Shown here: positions 48,947 to 57,038 of the stretch, piece by piece
Layout of the letters: every line of letters starts with the position of its first letter
Numbering within the stretch: the stretch's first letter is position 1
Source: Armatimonadetes bacterium UBA1398
Lineage (GTDB): Bacteria > Armatimonadota > Zipacnadia > UBA1398
DNA length: 64,000 bases
Reading direction: 5' to 3'
Assembly: GCA_002305165.1 (NCBI GenBank)
Contig: DBQI01000011.1
Location: forward strand, 19,061 to 83,060
Position numbers and translations under genes: made by a program
Notes under the pieces: model-generated
The model's database searches: none
Told to the model about the DNA's origin: nothing
What the model saw: only the letters and a program-made list of their open reading frames with translations

Positions 48947-49524
48947 TGTTCGCGACGGCCATGGCCCTCATGGGGCTGCTCAGCCTCGGCCAGGCTCCGG
49001 ACGGAGCGATTGCCCAGGCCCTGGGGAGCACTGTGCTGGATGGCCTCGCCTTCGAGAGCGACATCCAATGGCACCGTGGGGACTATGCCCGGGCCGGGCT
49101 GGCGAGGCTCGTCGCGGCCGAACTCGATCCCGAGGACGCGGTGGCATACATCGACAGCGCGTGGTTGGCCTGGAGTTGGGGCTACACGGATCTGGGCCGG
49201 CAGGTGTGCCGACGCGCTCTCGAGATGAACCCTCGGAGCCCCGACGCTGCTTACGAGATAGCGGCCCTCGTGCGGCTCTGGGGCGATGGTGACTGGTCGC
49301 TCGAGCTGCTGCGGCGAGCCCACCGAGGCGACCCGGCGGACAGGGTCACCGCTCTGGCGCTAGGAGCGGCCCTGCGGGAGAGGGAACTCTGGAGCGAGGC
49401 CGCGCAGGTCTACCGGACGCTGGCGATGCACCATGAGGGCGATCCGTCGGCGGCGAGGTTCCTGGAGCGGTACGAGGCATGGGGCCACATGAGGCCGACG
49501 ATGGATGGCGCGGAGGCGCCGTAG
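48943..49524 (+). CDS. TPR-like repeat protein
   Basis: A 193-residue protein starting with a hydrophobic segment (VMFATAMALMGLLSLGQA, probable signal peptide or anchor), then helical tetratricopeptide-like repeats: DYARAGLARLVAAELDPEDAVAYIDSAWLAWSWGYT, GRQVCRRALEMNPRSPDAAYEIAAL and LWSEAAQVYRTLAMHHEGD. The start GTG 48943 overlaps the upstream TGA (GTGA) with GGAGG seven bases before; ATG 48946 is equally possible. Likely a scaffold protein; partner unknown. Confidence 0.7.
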   Translation: MMFATAMALMGLLSLGQAPDGAIAQALGSTVLDGLAFESDIQWHRGDYARAGLARLVAAELDPEDAVAYIDSAWLAWSWGYTDLGRQVCRRALEMNPRSPDAAYEIAALVRLWGDGDWSLELLRRAHRGDPADRVTALALGAALRERELWSEAAQVYRTLAMHHEGDPSAARFLERYEAWGHMRPTMDGAEAP

Positions 49525-49576
49525 GTGGCAGCGCGCTACCGAGGGATGGATCCAGATGAGTTCGCAGGAGAGCCCA

Positions 49577-50476
49577 ATGCCGTCTAGAGGCCAGGTCTGG
49601 CTACAGATTCTCCTCGGGCCGGCTCGGTTCTGGGCCGGCGTCGCCATCCTTCTGTTCGTTGTCGGCACCGTCTGTTACACCTACGGCGCGTGGTACGCCT
49701 CGGTGTTGACGATGGATGCGGTTCCGGTCCGAGAGATCCGGGAGCGGTCCTCCTGGCCGGGCCAGTTCGCCTACCGTGACGAGGCCGACGGGCTGCGGAT
49801 CCGCGTGCGGCGGCCCGCGCCCGACCTGCTAAGCCCCCAGTTCTCAATCGACGTCCTGGCGGACGTGGACCTGACTGGCGGTGGCTACAGCAACTTCCCC
49901 GAGGCCCTGAGAGTTGCGAAGACGGACGAGGAAGAGGGCGAGGAGGAGCAGGAACAGAAGCCCTTCGACCGCAGCGAGTACCTCAAGGCGATGCGCGAGA
50001 CAGGCCTCCTGACGGGCGAGGAGCAAGCCCGCGGGCGGAGCCACACCGTCGTGGTGGACGAGTTCGAGAGCCAGGACGAGGCGCGAGCGGCCGCGCAACG
50101 GCTTCGTGAGCTCGGTCGGGATGTGGCGCTGGAGGAGGTCCGCGGCGACGATGGCGCCGTTTCGTACCGCCTGCAGTCCGGCAGTTTCCCGTCCATCGCG
50201 GAGGCTGAGGCCTACCAGAGAGAGCTGCAGGCCGCTGGCCTGATGGAGGGCGGTGGGGGTTCCGTAGGGGAGTCCTCTACCGACCCAGGCGCCAGCCCGC
50301 CGCCTAGCGAAGGACAGCAGAGCCCGCCGCCGCCCGATCCCGTGACGCCCGATCCCGTGACGCCCGATCCACCCCCCGACACGCCCCCGCCCGCGGATCC
50401 ACCGGCTCCGCCGCCGGCGGACCCGATCCCGCCACCGGAGGACCCGGGCGGCGGACGCGCTCTCGGTGACCTCTAG
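49577..50476 (+). CDS. SPOR-like, proline-rich membrane protein
   Basis: One transmembrane helix (FWAGVAILLFVVGTVCYTYGAW, residues ~20-41), a periplasmic region with an acidic stretch (EEEGEEEQEQ), then a SPOR-like segment: SHTVVVDEFESQDEARAAAQRLRELGRDVALEEV and YRLQSGSFPSIAEAEAYQREL, typical of peptidoglycan-binding SPOR repeats. The C-terminal ~60 residues are Pro/Asp-rich and include a 15-base tandem DNA repeat (50333-50347, 50348-50362) encoding DPVTP. ATG 49577 is chosen because AGGAG lies seven bases upstream; ATG 49556 and 49505 are alternatives. The end overlaps the intergenic ribosome site of the next gene. Confidence 0.7.
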   Translation: MPSRGQVWLQILLGPARFWAGVAILLFVVGTVCYTYGAWYASVLTMDAVPVREIRERSSWPGQFAYRDEADGLRIRVRRPAPDLLSPQFSIDVLADVDLTGGGYSNFPEALRVAKTDEEEGEEEQEQKPFDRSEYLKAMRETGLLTGEEQARGRSHTVVVDEFESQDEARAAAQRLRELGRDVALEEVRGDDGAVSYRLQSGSFPSIAEAEAYQRELQAAGLMEGGGGSVGESSTDPGASPPPSEGQQSPPPPDPVTPDPVTPDPPPDTPPPADPPAPPPADPIPPPEDPGGGRALGDL

Positions 50477-50489
50477 GCAGGAGAACCCC

Positions 50490-51464
50490 ATGGCTCGGCC
50501 GTTCGTATCCGAACTCCGAGATGGCGATCTGTTCTCGGGCAGCTTCGTGGCCAAGGATGTGTCTCTGCGGCAGTTCCGCGACGCATCGAAGGGCTACTAC
50601 CTCGCCCTGAACCTGGTGGACCGCACCGGCGTCCTCCCGGCGCGAGTGTGGGACGCAGCCGAGAGCGTCGCCCAGGGATTCCGGGAGGGCGATGTGGTCT
50701 CGGTGGAGGGCCGGGTGGAGGTCTATCAGGACCAGTACCAAGCGGTGCTCACCGAGGTGCACCCCGTGCTGGAGGAGCAGATCGACGCGGCCGATTTCCT
50801 GCCGGCGACCACCCGCGACGTGGACAAGATGCTCGAGAAGATCCGCCAGATAGTGGCGGAGGAGGTGGAATGCCCGCATCTCAACGCGCTCCTGCGGCGG
50901 TTCGTCGATAGCGAGGACATCACCCCGCTGCTGGCTCAGGCGCCCGCCGCGAAGGGTCTGCACCACGCCTACCTGGGGGGCCTGGTGGAGCACATCCTAG
51001 GCTGCTTGTCGCTCGCTCGCACGGCGGCCCGCCTGCACAAGTCCCTGGACCGCTCGCTGCTGCTGGCGGGGATCGTTCTGCATGACATCGGGAAGATCAA
51101 GGAGCTGTCCGTCGCCACCACCATCGACTACAGCATCCCCGGGCGGCTCATCGGCCACGTGGTGATGGGCTACGAGTGGGTAATGCGTGAGATGGACGCG
51201 ATCGAGGGTTTCCCTGAGGAGACGCGGCTGCAGCTCGGGCACATCATCCTCAGCCACCACGGACAGCACGACTACGGCGCGCCGGTGCTTCCGATGACGC
51301 CCGAGGCCATCGCCGTGCACTTCATCGAGAACGCGGACGCCCAGACGAACCGGTATCTCTCGGCGGTACTGGCGGCGCGGGAGGACGACAGGGACTTCAC
51401 GGACTTCGACCGGCTGCTCAGCCGGCACCTCTACGCGCGGCCGCGAACAGACGGCACGGGCTAG
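50490..51464 (+). CDS. 3'-5' exoribonuclease YhaM-like (OB + HD domain)
   Basis: An N-terminal OB-fold (residues ~1-90: DLFSGSFVAKDVSLRQFRDASKGYYLALNLVDRTG and VSVEGRVEVYQDQYQ) binds nucleic acid. A C-terminal HD domain (~150-300) supplies metal-dependent phosphodiesterase activity: GLVEHILGCLSLA, LLAGIVLHDIGKIKEL (HD), LGHIILSHHGQHDYG and HFIENADAQTNRYL. This order and length (324 aa) match Bacillus YhaM, a 3'-5' exoribonuclease. ATG 50490 is six bases after AGGAG. With RNase Y it forms a Gram-positive-type RNA decay set. Confidence 0.87.
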   Translation: MARPFVSELRDGDLFSGSFVAKDVSLRQFRDASKGYYLALNLVDRTGVLPARVWDAAESVAQGFREGDVVSVEGRVEVYQDQYQAVLTEVHPVLEEQIDAADFLPATTRDVDKMLEKIRQIVAEEVECPHLNALLRRFVDSEDITPLLAQAPAAKGLHHAYLGGLVEHILGCLSLARTAARLHKSLDRSLLLAGIVLHDIGKIKELSVATTIDYSIPGRLIGHVVMGYEWVMREMDAIEGFPEETRLQLGHIILSHHGQHDYGAPVLPMTPEAIAVHFIENADAQTNRYLSAVLAAREDDRDFTDFDRLLSRHLYARPRTDGTG

Positions 51465-51465
51465 C

Positions 51466-51506
51466 GCGGGGCCCCGTTCCCTGGGCAGAGCGTCCCGGGA
51501 CCCCGC
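51466..51506. terminator. Possible hairpin between convergent genes
   Basis: GCGGGG (51466-51471) can pair with CCCCGC (51501-51506), with further imperfect CCC/GGG pairing inside, between the YhaM-like gene and the convergent methyltransferase. There is no clear T-run. The call rests mainly on position. Confidence 0.3.
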
Positions 51507-51518
51507 CGCCGCCCGCCG

Positions 51519-52328
51519 CTACACGACCAGCCGCTCCGCGCGCGATGCCGCGATGTAGTTCGCGCAGAACTCATCGCGGTTCAGGACCGTCTCGGCCGCG
51601 AGCATGATGGACATCAGGGCGTCATCGAGGGGATCGCAGATCGCCGAGTCCATCCCCGCAGCCATGAAGAGCACCATCGCGGCGCGGTTCACGAGCTTGC
51701 GGGCCGGCAGGCCGAAGGAGACGTTGGACAGGCCGGAGCAGATGTGTATCGCCTCGCTCCGAGCTCGGACCGCCTTCATCGTCTCGATGGCGATGACGCC
51801 CGGGTGGTCGCCCGTCATGCCGTCCCACGTGCCGACGCCCAGGATGCAGGGGTCCAGGAAGATGTCCTCGTCGGGCACACCGCCGGCATTCAGGGTGTCG
51901 ATGAGCTTCATGGCGCAGTCGATGCGGCCCTGGATCGTCTCGGGGATGCGCTCATCCATCGCGAGGGCGATGACCTTGGCCTTGTGCTGCGCGGCGAGGG
52001 GGATGAGCTGCTCCACTCGGTCCTTCTCCAGGTTGATCGAGTTGATCAGCGGGGTGCCTCGGTGAACCTGGATGGCCGCCTCGATGGCCGCCGGCCGAGG
52101 CGAGTCCAGGGCGCAGGGGAGATCGACCACGGCCTGCACGGTCTCCACGAGCCAGCAGAGGGTCTCGACCTCCCCTTCGACGAGGGCGCCCGCGTTGACA
52201 TCGATGTAGCTGGCCCCCGCTTCCGCCTGCTTGCGGGCCTCGTCCTGGATGAAGGCCGTGTCCCGGTCCACGACGGCGGGCTTGACCGCCTTGCGCGTGC
52301 TGTTGATCCGTTCTCCGATAACTATCAT
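51519..52328 (-). CDS. Methyltetrahydrofolate methyltransferase-like protein (pterin-binding)
   Basis: TIM barrel of the pterin-binding (dihydropteroate synthase-like) family. The start IVIGERINSTRKAVKPAV and the segments AGASYIDVNAGAL, PCALDSPRPAAIEAAI, INSINLEKDRVEQLI, VIALAMDERIPET and HICSGLSNVSFGLPARKLVNRAAM match corrinoid methyl-THF methyltransferases such as AcsE/MtgA rather than folate-synthesis FolP. It would move the methyl group of methyl-THF to a cobalamin protein. At 269 aa it is complete. It is 5 kb from the metF/hdr operon, which would supply methyl-THF; no corrinoid protein or acetyl-CoA synthase gene is adjacent. Confidence 0.82.
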   Translation of the reverse strand: MIVIGERINSTRKAVKPAVVDRDTAFIQDEARKQAEAGASYIDVNAGALVEGEVETLCWLVETVQAVVDLPCALDSPRPAAIEAAIQVHRGTPLINSINLEKDRVEQLIPLAAQHKAKVIALAMDERIPETIQGRIDCAMKLIDTLNAGGVPDEDIFLDPCILGVGTWDGMTGDHPGVIAIETMKAVRARSEAIHICSGLSNVSFGLPARKLVNRAAMVLFMAAGMDSAICDPLDDALMSIMLAAETVLNRDEFCANYIAASRAERLVV

Positions 52329-52432
52329 GAGGAGGCTCCTCGTTGGTTCAGTCTGGGCCTCGGCAGCCGAGGTCCGGTAGGTCTTCGGTTGGGCGCATGG
52401 GTATCCTGCCCTCCCATAGCCTGAGGACCCGT

Positions 52433-53599
52433 CTAGGGTTGCCGGAAGCCCTCGATGCGGTGGAATGTCAGGAAGTTCGCATCGTGGAAGTTCCGTGCCC
52501 CTCCCAAGCCGTCGTCATGCGCCGTGCGGCTCACTGCCAGGATGTCGGCGCCGAGGATGAGCCAGTCCCAGTACTGGTAGCCGTGGAACTTCACCTCGGG
52601 ATGCTGAATGAGGATTCGGCGCACGGTCCAGTCGAGGAGGTCGGGTGAGGAGACGAGGGCGACGGTGTTGCGCGTCTCGCCGGGGTGGTTGTCCGCGAAC
52701 TCAGGCGGCACGTAGTTCACGATCGACCAGTACAGATCGGAGACCGGATCGTGGCGGATCGTGAACTTCTTGGCCGCGCCGGGAAGCTCCAGGAAGCCCT
52801 CCCGGGGCCGGAAGCGCAGCACGCCCGCGTCCGTGTCCACCTCGGCGACGGCCGCTCGCTCGGGTTGGCTCGGGACCTCCACTCGCAGCAGGTTGAGCAG
52901 CCGGCCATCGGGTGCCACGACGACGTTCCCCTCGAGCCATCCGCCGAACTGGCCCATGAGCCACTCAGGGTCGCCTGGGAGGGAGTTCGTGCGGCTCCAG
53001 GAGTCGGCCCTCAGAAGATCGCTCTCCAGGGGCGCGGACATCACGAAGGCGCGGAAGTGGGATCCCCATCCGCCGGGGCCCTCGGCATCCTCGAAAGCGC
53101 GCCAGAGACGGCCCCGATGCACCACCATCGGAACGGGCGCCGTGTGGTACTTCGCGTCGGCGAGGAGCAGGCCGCTGCGGCCGTCCACGGGCTCGGTCCA
53201 GGACCGTCCGCCGTCGTCGCTGCGCCGGATCACCACATGGCCGTGCTCGCGGCTGACGCCCATGCAATAAAGCGCGCCGCGGTGGACGAAGAGGTTGGCC
53301 CAGAAGCCTGGAAACCGCGCGGACTCCCGCCAGGTCGCGCCCCTGTCCTCGGAACTGTAGACGACTACCGTGTTGCCGTCGGGGCCTGGGCCAAAGAAGT
53401 CGTGGCTCGCCACGTAGGAGCCGTCGGGCAGGACGGCAAGGGACGGTGAGCCGATGTAGTTCTCGGTGGAAGCCGCCCTGTGGGCGATGATGACGCCCGG
53501 CACGGGCACGGGTTCGGGTTGAGCTTGGGGGCCGGTCCAGCAGACACAGAGAGCGGCGCCAGCGCACACACCAATACGGATGGATCCAGTCACTCGCAT
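52433..53599 (-). CDS. Secreted sialidase-like (BNR/Asp-box) protein
   Basis: Signal peptide-like N-terminus (RIGVCAGAALCVCWTGPQAQ) followed by a beta-propeller with Asp-boxes: YSSEDRGATWRES and RSDDGGRSWTEP. Neighbouring blades read SPSLAVLPDGSYVASHDFF and FRAFVMSAPLESDLLRADSW. Exo-alpha-sialidases share this frame; the Arg triad and nucleophile Tyr/Glu of true sialidases cannot be confirmed, so a non-enzymatic or other glycosidase role is possible. ATG 53599 is only three bases from a GGAGG; GTG 53593, eight bases from it, may be the real start. 388 aa. Confidence 0.72.
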   Translation of the reverse strand: MRVTGSIRIGVCAGAALCVCWTGPQAQPEPVPVPGVIIAHRAASTENYIGSPSLAVLPDGSYVASHDFFGPGPDGNTVVVYSSEDRGATWRESARFPGFWANLFVHRGALYCMGVSREHGHVVIRRSDDGGRSWTEPVDGRSGLLLADAKYHTAPVPMVVHRGRLWRAFEDAEGPGGWGSHFRAFVMSAPLESDLLRADSWSRTNSLPGDPEWLMGQFGGWLEGNVVVAPDGRLLNLLRVEVPSQPERAAVAEVDTDAGVLRFRPREGFLELPGAAKKFTIRHDPVSDLYWSIVNYVPPEFADNHPGETRNTVALVSSPDLLDWTVRRILIQHPEVKFHGYQYWDWLILGADILAVSRTAHDDGLGGARNFHDANFLTFHRIEGFRQP

Positions 53600-53611
53600 C
53601 GCCTCCTCAGG

Positions 53612-53773
53612 CTATGGGTTCCCAGTCGGGATTCCGTTTCGGCAACCGTGCGCCGACGGTATGGCGCCACTCCGTGAGCCGATCGCTCGTCTCGCGCGGG
53701 CACTCCCCGGCTGTGCCGCCGCCATCGCCCAGGCCACTCCCCCTACCATCCCCAGGAACGCCTTACGGTTCAT
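53612..53773 (-). CDS. Short ORF with a signal-peptide-like N-terminus (53 aa)
   Basis: The minus-strand frame begins MNRKAFLGMVGGVAWAMAAAQ and then GSARARRAI, a textbook signal-peptide pattern (positive, hydrophobic, Ala-x-Ala), preceded by GAGGGC. It runs only ~30 more unremarkable residues. It could be a small secreted peptide, the remnant of a longer secreted protein gene upstream of the sialidase-like gene, or chance. Confidence 0.25.
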   Translation of the reverse strand: MNRKAFLGMVGGVAWAMAAAQPGSARARRAIGSRSGAIPSAHGCRNGIPTGNP

Positions 53774-53850
53774 GCCCTCTGCGCCTCCGCACGGATCCAT
53801 GCTACTGGCTTCGCCGCGCCACGAAGGTTGCCCTCGGCCTGCGCTCGAAG

Positions 53851-55578
53851 GTGAACTACATCTCCCTCTGGAGCGCAGCCTTGGCAGCATCCACCGCCCC
53901 GGCCCCGCAGAGCGTCACTCTGTCGAACGCAATCCTGACACTGCTCCTCGCAGTGGGGGTGGTTGCGCCGTTCCTGGGGCTCGGGAATCTGCCCTTGGTG
54001 GATACGGATGAGCCGCGCTACGCCGGCGCCGCCAAGGTCATGTCGGAGACGGGCGACTGGTTGCATCCGCGGTTCAATGAGGAGCCGCGGCACGCCAAGC
54101 CGGCTCTCGTGTACTGGCTCATCGTGGGCTCATACCGCGTGTTCGGCGTCAGCGAGTGGTCGGCGAGGTTCCACGCGCCCGTTTTCAGTGGGCTGATCGC
54201 CCTTGGCCTGCTCTTGGTGGGCCGACGATGGCTCGGCTGGGAGGGCGGTCTCGTCGCCGCGGTGGTCTGGGTCTCCCTGCCGCAGACGACCGTCTGGGCG
54301 AGAGGGTGCCTGACGGACAATGTGCTCACCCTGTTCATCGCCGGAGCCTGCGTGGCGCTCTACTCGGCGGGCCAGGCCCAGGGGGCGACGAAGCTCGGGG
54401 CGTACTTGGTGGCGGGGGTGCTCTCGGGAGCCGCGATGTGGACGAAGGGGCCGGTGGGGTTGGCTGTGCCCGGGTTGGTGTGGCTCGTCCACCACCGACG
54501 GCCGGGGGCGTGGTGGAACGAGATCAGGGGAGGAGCCGGACTCGGCGCGCTGGTTGCCCTCGCCGTGGTGACGCCCTGGTACATCAGTCAATGGCGGACC
54601 TATGGCGATGAGTACTTGCGCACCTTCATCGGTGGGGACAATCTCAGCAGGTTCTCGCAGGCACCACCCAACCAGCGGGCCTGGTGGTCACCCCTTTACT
54701 ATGTGGCGATCCTGATGGCGGCGGCCTTCCCGTGGTCCGCGGGGCTGCCGTGGGCGATGGCGAGGGCTCGGAGCGCCGGACGGCAGACCGAGGAGGCTCG
54801 GCTGGCGGGCTTCGCCCTGGCGTGGCTGGTCACGGTGATCGCGGTCTTCAGCTTCTCGGCAACCAAGAACCCCCAGTACATTCAGTCGGCCTACCCCGCG
54901 CTCGCGCTGCTTGTGGCGGCGGGAGTGGCGGGGCGATCGGAGGGGCCCGTCTCCGGGAGGCGCTGGGCCCTGGCGCTCACCCTCGCCTTCGGCGCGGTGC
55001 TGATCGCCGCGATAGGGATGCTCCCACAGGTCGTCTCGGCTGATGCCGGCCGGCGAGGGATCGATCTCTGGCGCGATCACTGGCCGTGGAGCGCGGTGAC
55101 GCTGAGTCTCCTGCCGCTGGCCCTTGGGTTGCCGGGGCTCGTGGCCGCCTACGTGGACCGCTCGGCGCGGGGCTGGTCTGCGGTCTCGGCGCTGGTCGGG
55201 CTCACGCTGCTCGTGGCGCCAGCATACGCCTACGGCCCGGCTGTGAGGGCGTACCGCATCGACCCCTTCCACGAGGCCGGTGTGGCGCTGTCGGCCTCGA
55301 TGGCTCCCGGTGGCGCCGTCTACGCTTGGGGCCACGGGGTGAGGAGCTCGTCGGTGGTCTTCTACTCAGGGCACCGGGTCGTCGAGGTGAGGGCGGAGGA
55401 GGGGGCGCGGCTGCCGGACCTGCTCACGGCGGGGGATGGCCTCATCACCCGGGCCGACCTCGTTGGGTCAATGCCGCCCATCGAGGGCCTGCGCGCCCTG
55501 GAGACGGGGGCCTCGGGCCTGGGCGAGTGGGTGAAGCTCTACGTAGTGGATGGCAAGAACGAGCCGCCAGCGCTTTGA
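53851..55578 (+). CDS. GT39/ArnT-like membrane glycosyltransferase
   Basis: Polytopic glycosyltransferase using polyprenyl-phosphate sugars (PMT/ArnT family). The first periplasmic loop after helix 1 holds the conserved acidic motif PLVDTDEPRYAGAAKVM. Many helices follow (SGLIALGLLLVGRRWLG; GAYLVAGVLSGAAMWTKGPVGL; YYVAILMAAAFPWSAGLPW; WALALTLAFGAVLIAAIGML), with TKGPVGL and SATKNPQYIQSAYPALALL as family marks. The start is uncertain; GTG 53851 is a reasonable choice because the preceding residues show no homology. About 575 aa. The product is probably a lipid A- or protein-modifying enzyme at the periplasmic face. Confidence 0.83.
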   Translation: MNYISLWSAALAASTAPAPQSVTLSNAILTLLLAVGVVAPFLGLGNLPLVDTDEPRYAGAAKVMSETGDWLHPRFNEEPRHAKPALVYWLIVGSYRVFGVSEWSARFHAPVFSGLIALGLLLVGRRWLGWEGGLVAAVVWVSLPQTTVWARGCLTDNVLTLFIAGACVALYSAGQAQGATKLGAYLVAGVLSGAAMWTKGPVGLAVPGLVWLVHHRRPGAWWNEIRGGAGLGALVALAVVTPWYISQWRTYGDEYLRTFIGGDNLSRFSQAPPNQRAWWSPLYYVAILMAAAFPWSAGLPWAMARARSAGRQTEEARLAGFALAWLVTVIAVFSFSATKNPQYIQSAYPALALLVAAGVAGRSEGPVSGRRWALALTLAFGAVLIAAIGMLPQVVSADAGRRGIDLWRDHWPWSAVTLSLLPLALGLPGLVAAYVDRSARGWSAVSALVGLTLLVAPAYAYGPAVRAYRIDPFHEAGVALSASMAPGGAVYAWGHGVRSSSVVFYSGHRVVEVRAEEGARLPDLLTAGDGLITRADLVGSMPPIEGLRALETGASGLGEWVKLYVVDGKNEPPAL

Positions 55579-55648
55579 CGCCCCAAGGTCTGGTGCGTAA
55601 ACTGCCTTCGCTGGTCCCATCCACAGAGACACACGGGAGGCCGAACAC

Positions 55649-56935
55649 ATGGCTGGCAAGATGCCCACCTACAAGAGCGCCCTTCTCATCTGCGACGGCT
55701 TGGGAGACCGGCCTGTGGCCGCGCTCGGCGGGAAGACCCCCCTCGAGGCGGCGAACACGCCCACCATGGACCGGCTCGCGGCCGAGGGCGCGACGGGTCT
55801 CATGTACCCGATCTCGCCCGGCATCGTCGCGGGCAGCGACACCTCGCACCTCGCCCTCCTCGGCTTCGATCCCTTCGAGTGCTACTCCGGCCGCGGCCCC
55901 TTCGAGTGCGCGGGCATCGATATGGATGTGCGCCAAGGCGATGTGTGCTTCCGCGTCAACTTCTCGACGGTCTACGATGACGCCGAGCACACTCCCAGCA
56001 TCGACCCGGAGACAGGCGCTCTGAAGGCCACCGTTCAGGATCGGCGGGCCGGCCGCATCGAGACGGGCACCGATCAGCTCGCCGCCGCCCTCAACGGGAT
56101 CGAGATCGACGGCGTGCAGGTTCAGTTCAAGGAGTCTGTCGCTCACCGCGCCGGTCTCATCCTGCGGGGCGAGGGGCTGGGGCAGAACGTCAGCGACGTG
56201 GATCCGCACGCGGTCGACACCGAGATCTGGATCGCCAAGGGCGCGGACCCGGCCTCCCAGAAGACGGCGACGGTCCTCAACAAGTTCGTCGCGAAGTCAT
56301 ACGAGATTCTCAAGGACCTCGAGGTGAACAAGCAGCGAGTGGCCGAGGGCAAGCTCCCCGCCAACGTGGCGCTGCCCAGGGGCGTCGGGACGGCTCCCGC
56401 TCTGGGGGACTTCAATGAGCGCAACCACGTGAAGGCGGCTTGCATCGTTGAGACGGGCCTCATCCGAGGCATCGGCGTGTACCTGAACATGGACATCGTG
56501 GATGTCGAGGGGGCCACGGGAGGGCTCGATTCCGATCTGCAGGCGATGGCGCGCGCGATCGTAGCCGCCCTCGCGGACCACACCTTCGTGCTCTGCAACA
56601 TGAAGGGCCCGGACATCGCGGGTCACGATGGCGACGCCCAGGCGAAGATCAAGATCATCGAGGCGATCGACGCGGCCGTGAAGACGATCATCGAGGAAGG
56701 ACCTCAGGACCTGATCCTGGCCATCACCGGGGATCACTCGACTCCCGTCGACAAGGGGGACCACGGCGGGGACGCGGTACCCTTCCTGCTCCACGGTCCC
56801 GGCGTGACGCCCGATAGGGTCACCGCCTTCGGCGAAGGCCCGTGCGGCGCGGGCTCCCTGGGGACGTTCGTGGGCCAGAACGTGACGCCCATGTTGACGA
56901 ACCTGATGAACGTCCAGCCCAAGTTCGGCGCCTAA
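55649..56935 (+). CDS. apgM: 2,3-bisphosphoglycerate-independent phosphoglycerate mutase (archaeal type)
   Basis: Interconverts 3- and 2-phosphoglycerate in glycolysis/gluconeogenesis without a bisphosphoglycerate cofactor. The alkaline-phosphatase-like fold is recognised from LLICDGLGDRPVAALGGKTPLEAANTP, GSDTSHLALLGFDP (nucleophile Ser/Thr region), ETGLIRGIGVYLNM, HTFVLCNMKGPDIAGHDGD, and the metal site ITGDHSTPVDKGDHGGDAVP. At 428 aa it is of the ApgM/aPGAM class rather than the ~510-aa GpmI. The ATG follows GGGAGG. Confidence 0.92.
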   Translation: MAGKMPTYKSALLICDGLGDRPVAALGGKTPLEAANTPTMDRLAAEGATGLMYPISPGIVAGSDTSHLALLGFDPFECYSGRGPFECAGIDMDVRQGDVCFRVNFSTVYDDAEHTPSIDPETGALKATVQDRRAGRIETGTDQLAAALNGIEIDGVQVQFKESVAHRAGLILRGEGLGQNVSDVDPHAVDTEIWIAKGADPASQKTATVLNKFVAKSYEILKDLEVNKQRVAEGKLPANVALPRGVGTAPALGDFNERNHVKAACIVETGLIRGIGVYLNMDIVDVEGATGGLDSDLQAMARAIVAALADHTFVLCNMKGPDIAGHDGDAQAKIKIIEAIDAAVKTIIEEGPQDLILAITGDHSTPVDKGDHGGDAVPFLLHGPGVTPDRVTAFGEGPCGAGSLGTFVGQNVTPMLTNLMNVQPKFGA

Positions 56936-57038
56936 GGGGCCGCAGGGGGCGCGCGTCCGAGGTTGTGGGAGGACTCGCCCGAGGATCGAACAAACAACAC
57001 TGGCTCTGCACACGAAACGAGCCCAGTGGAGAGATACA

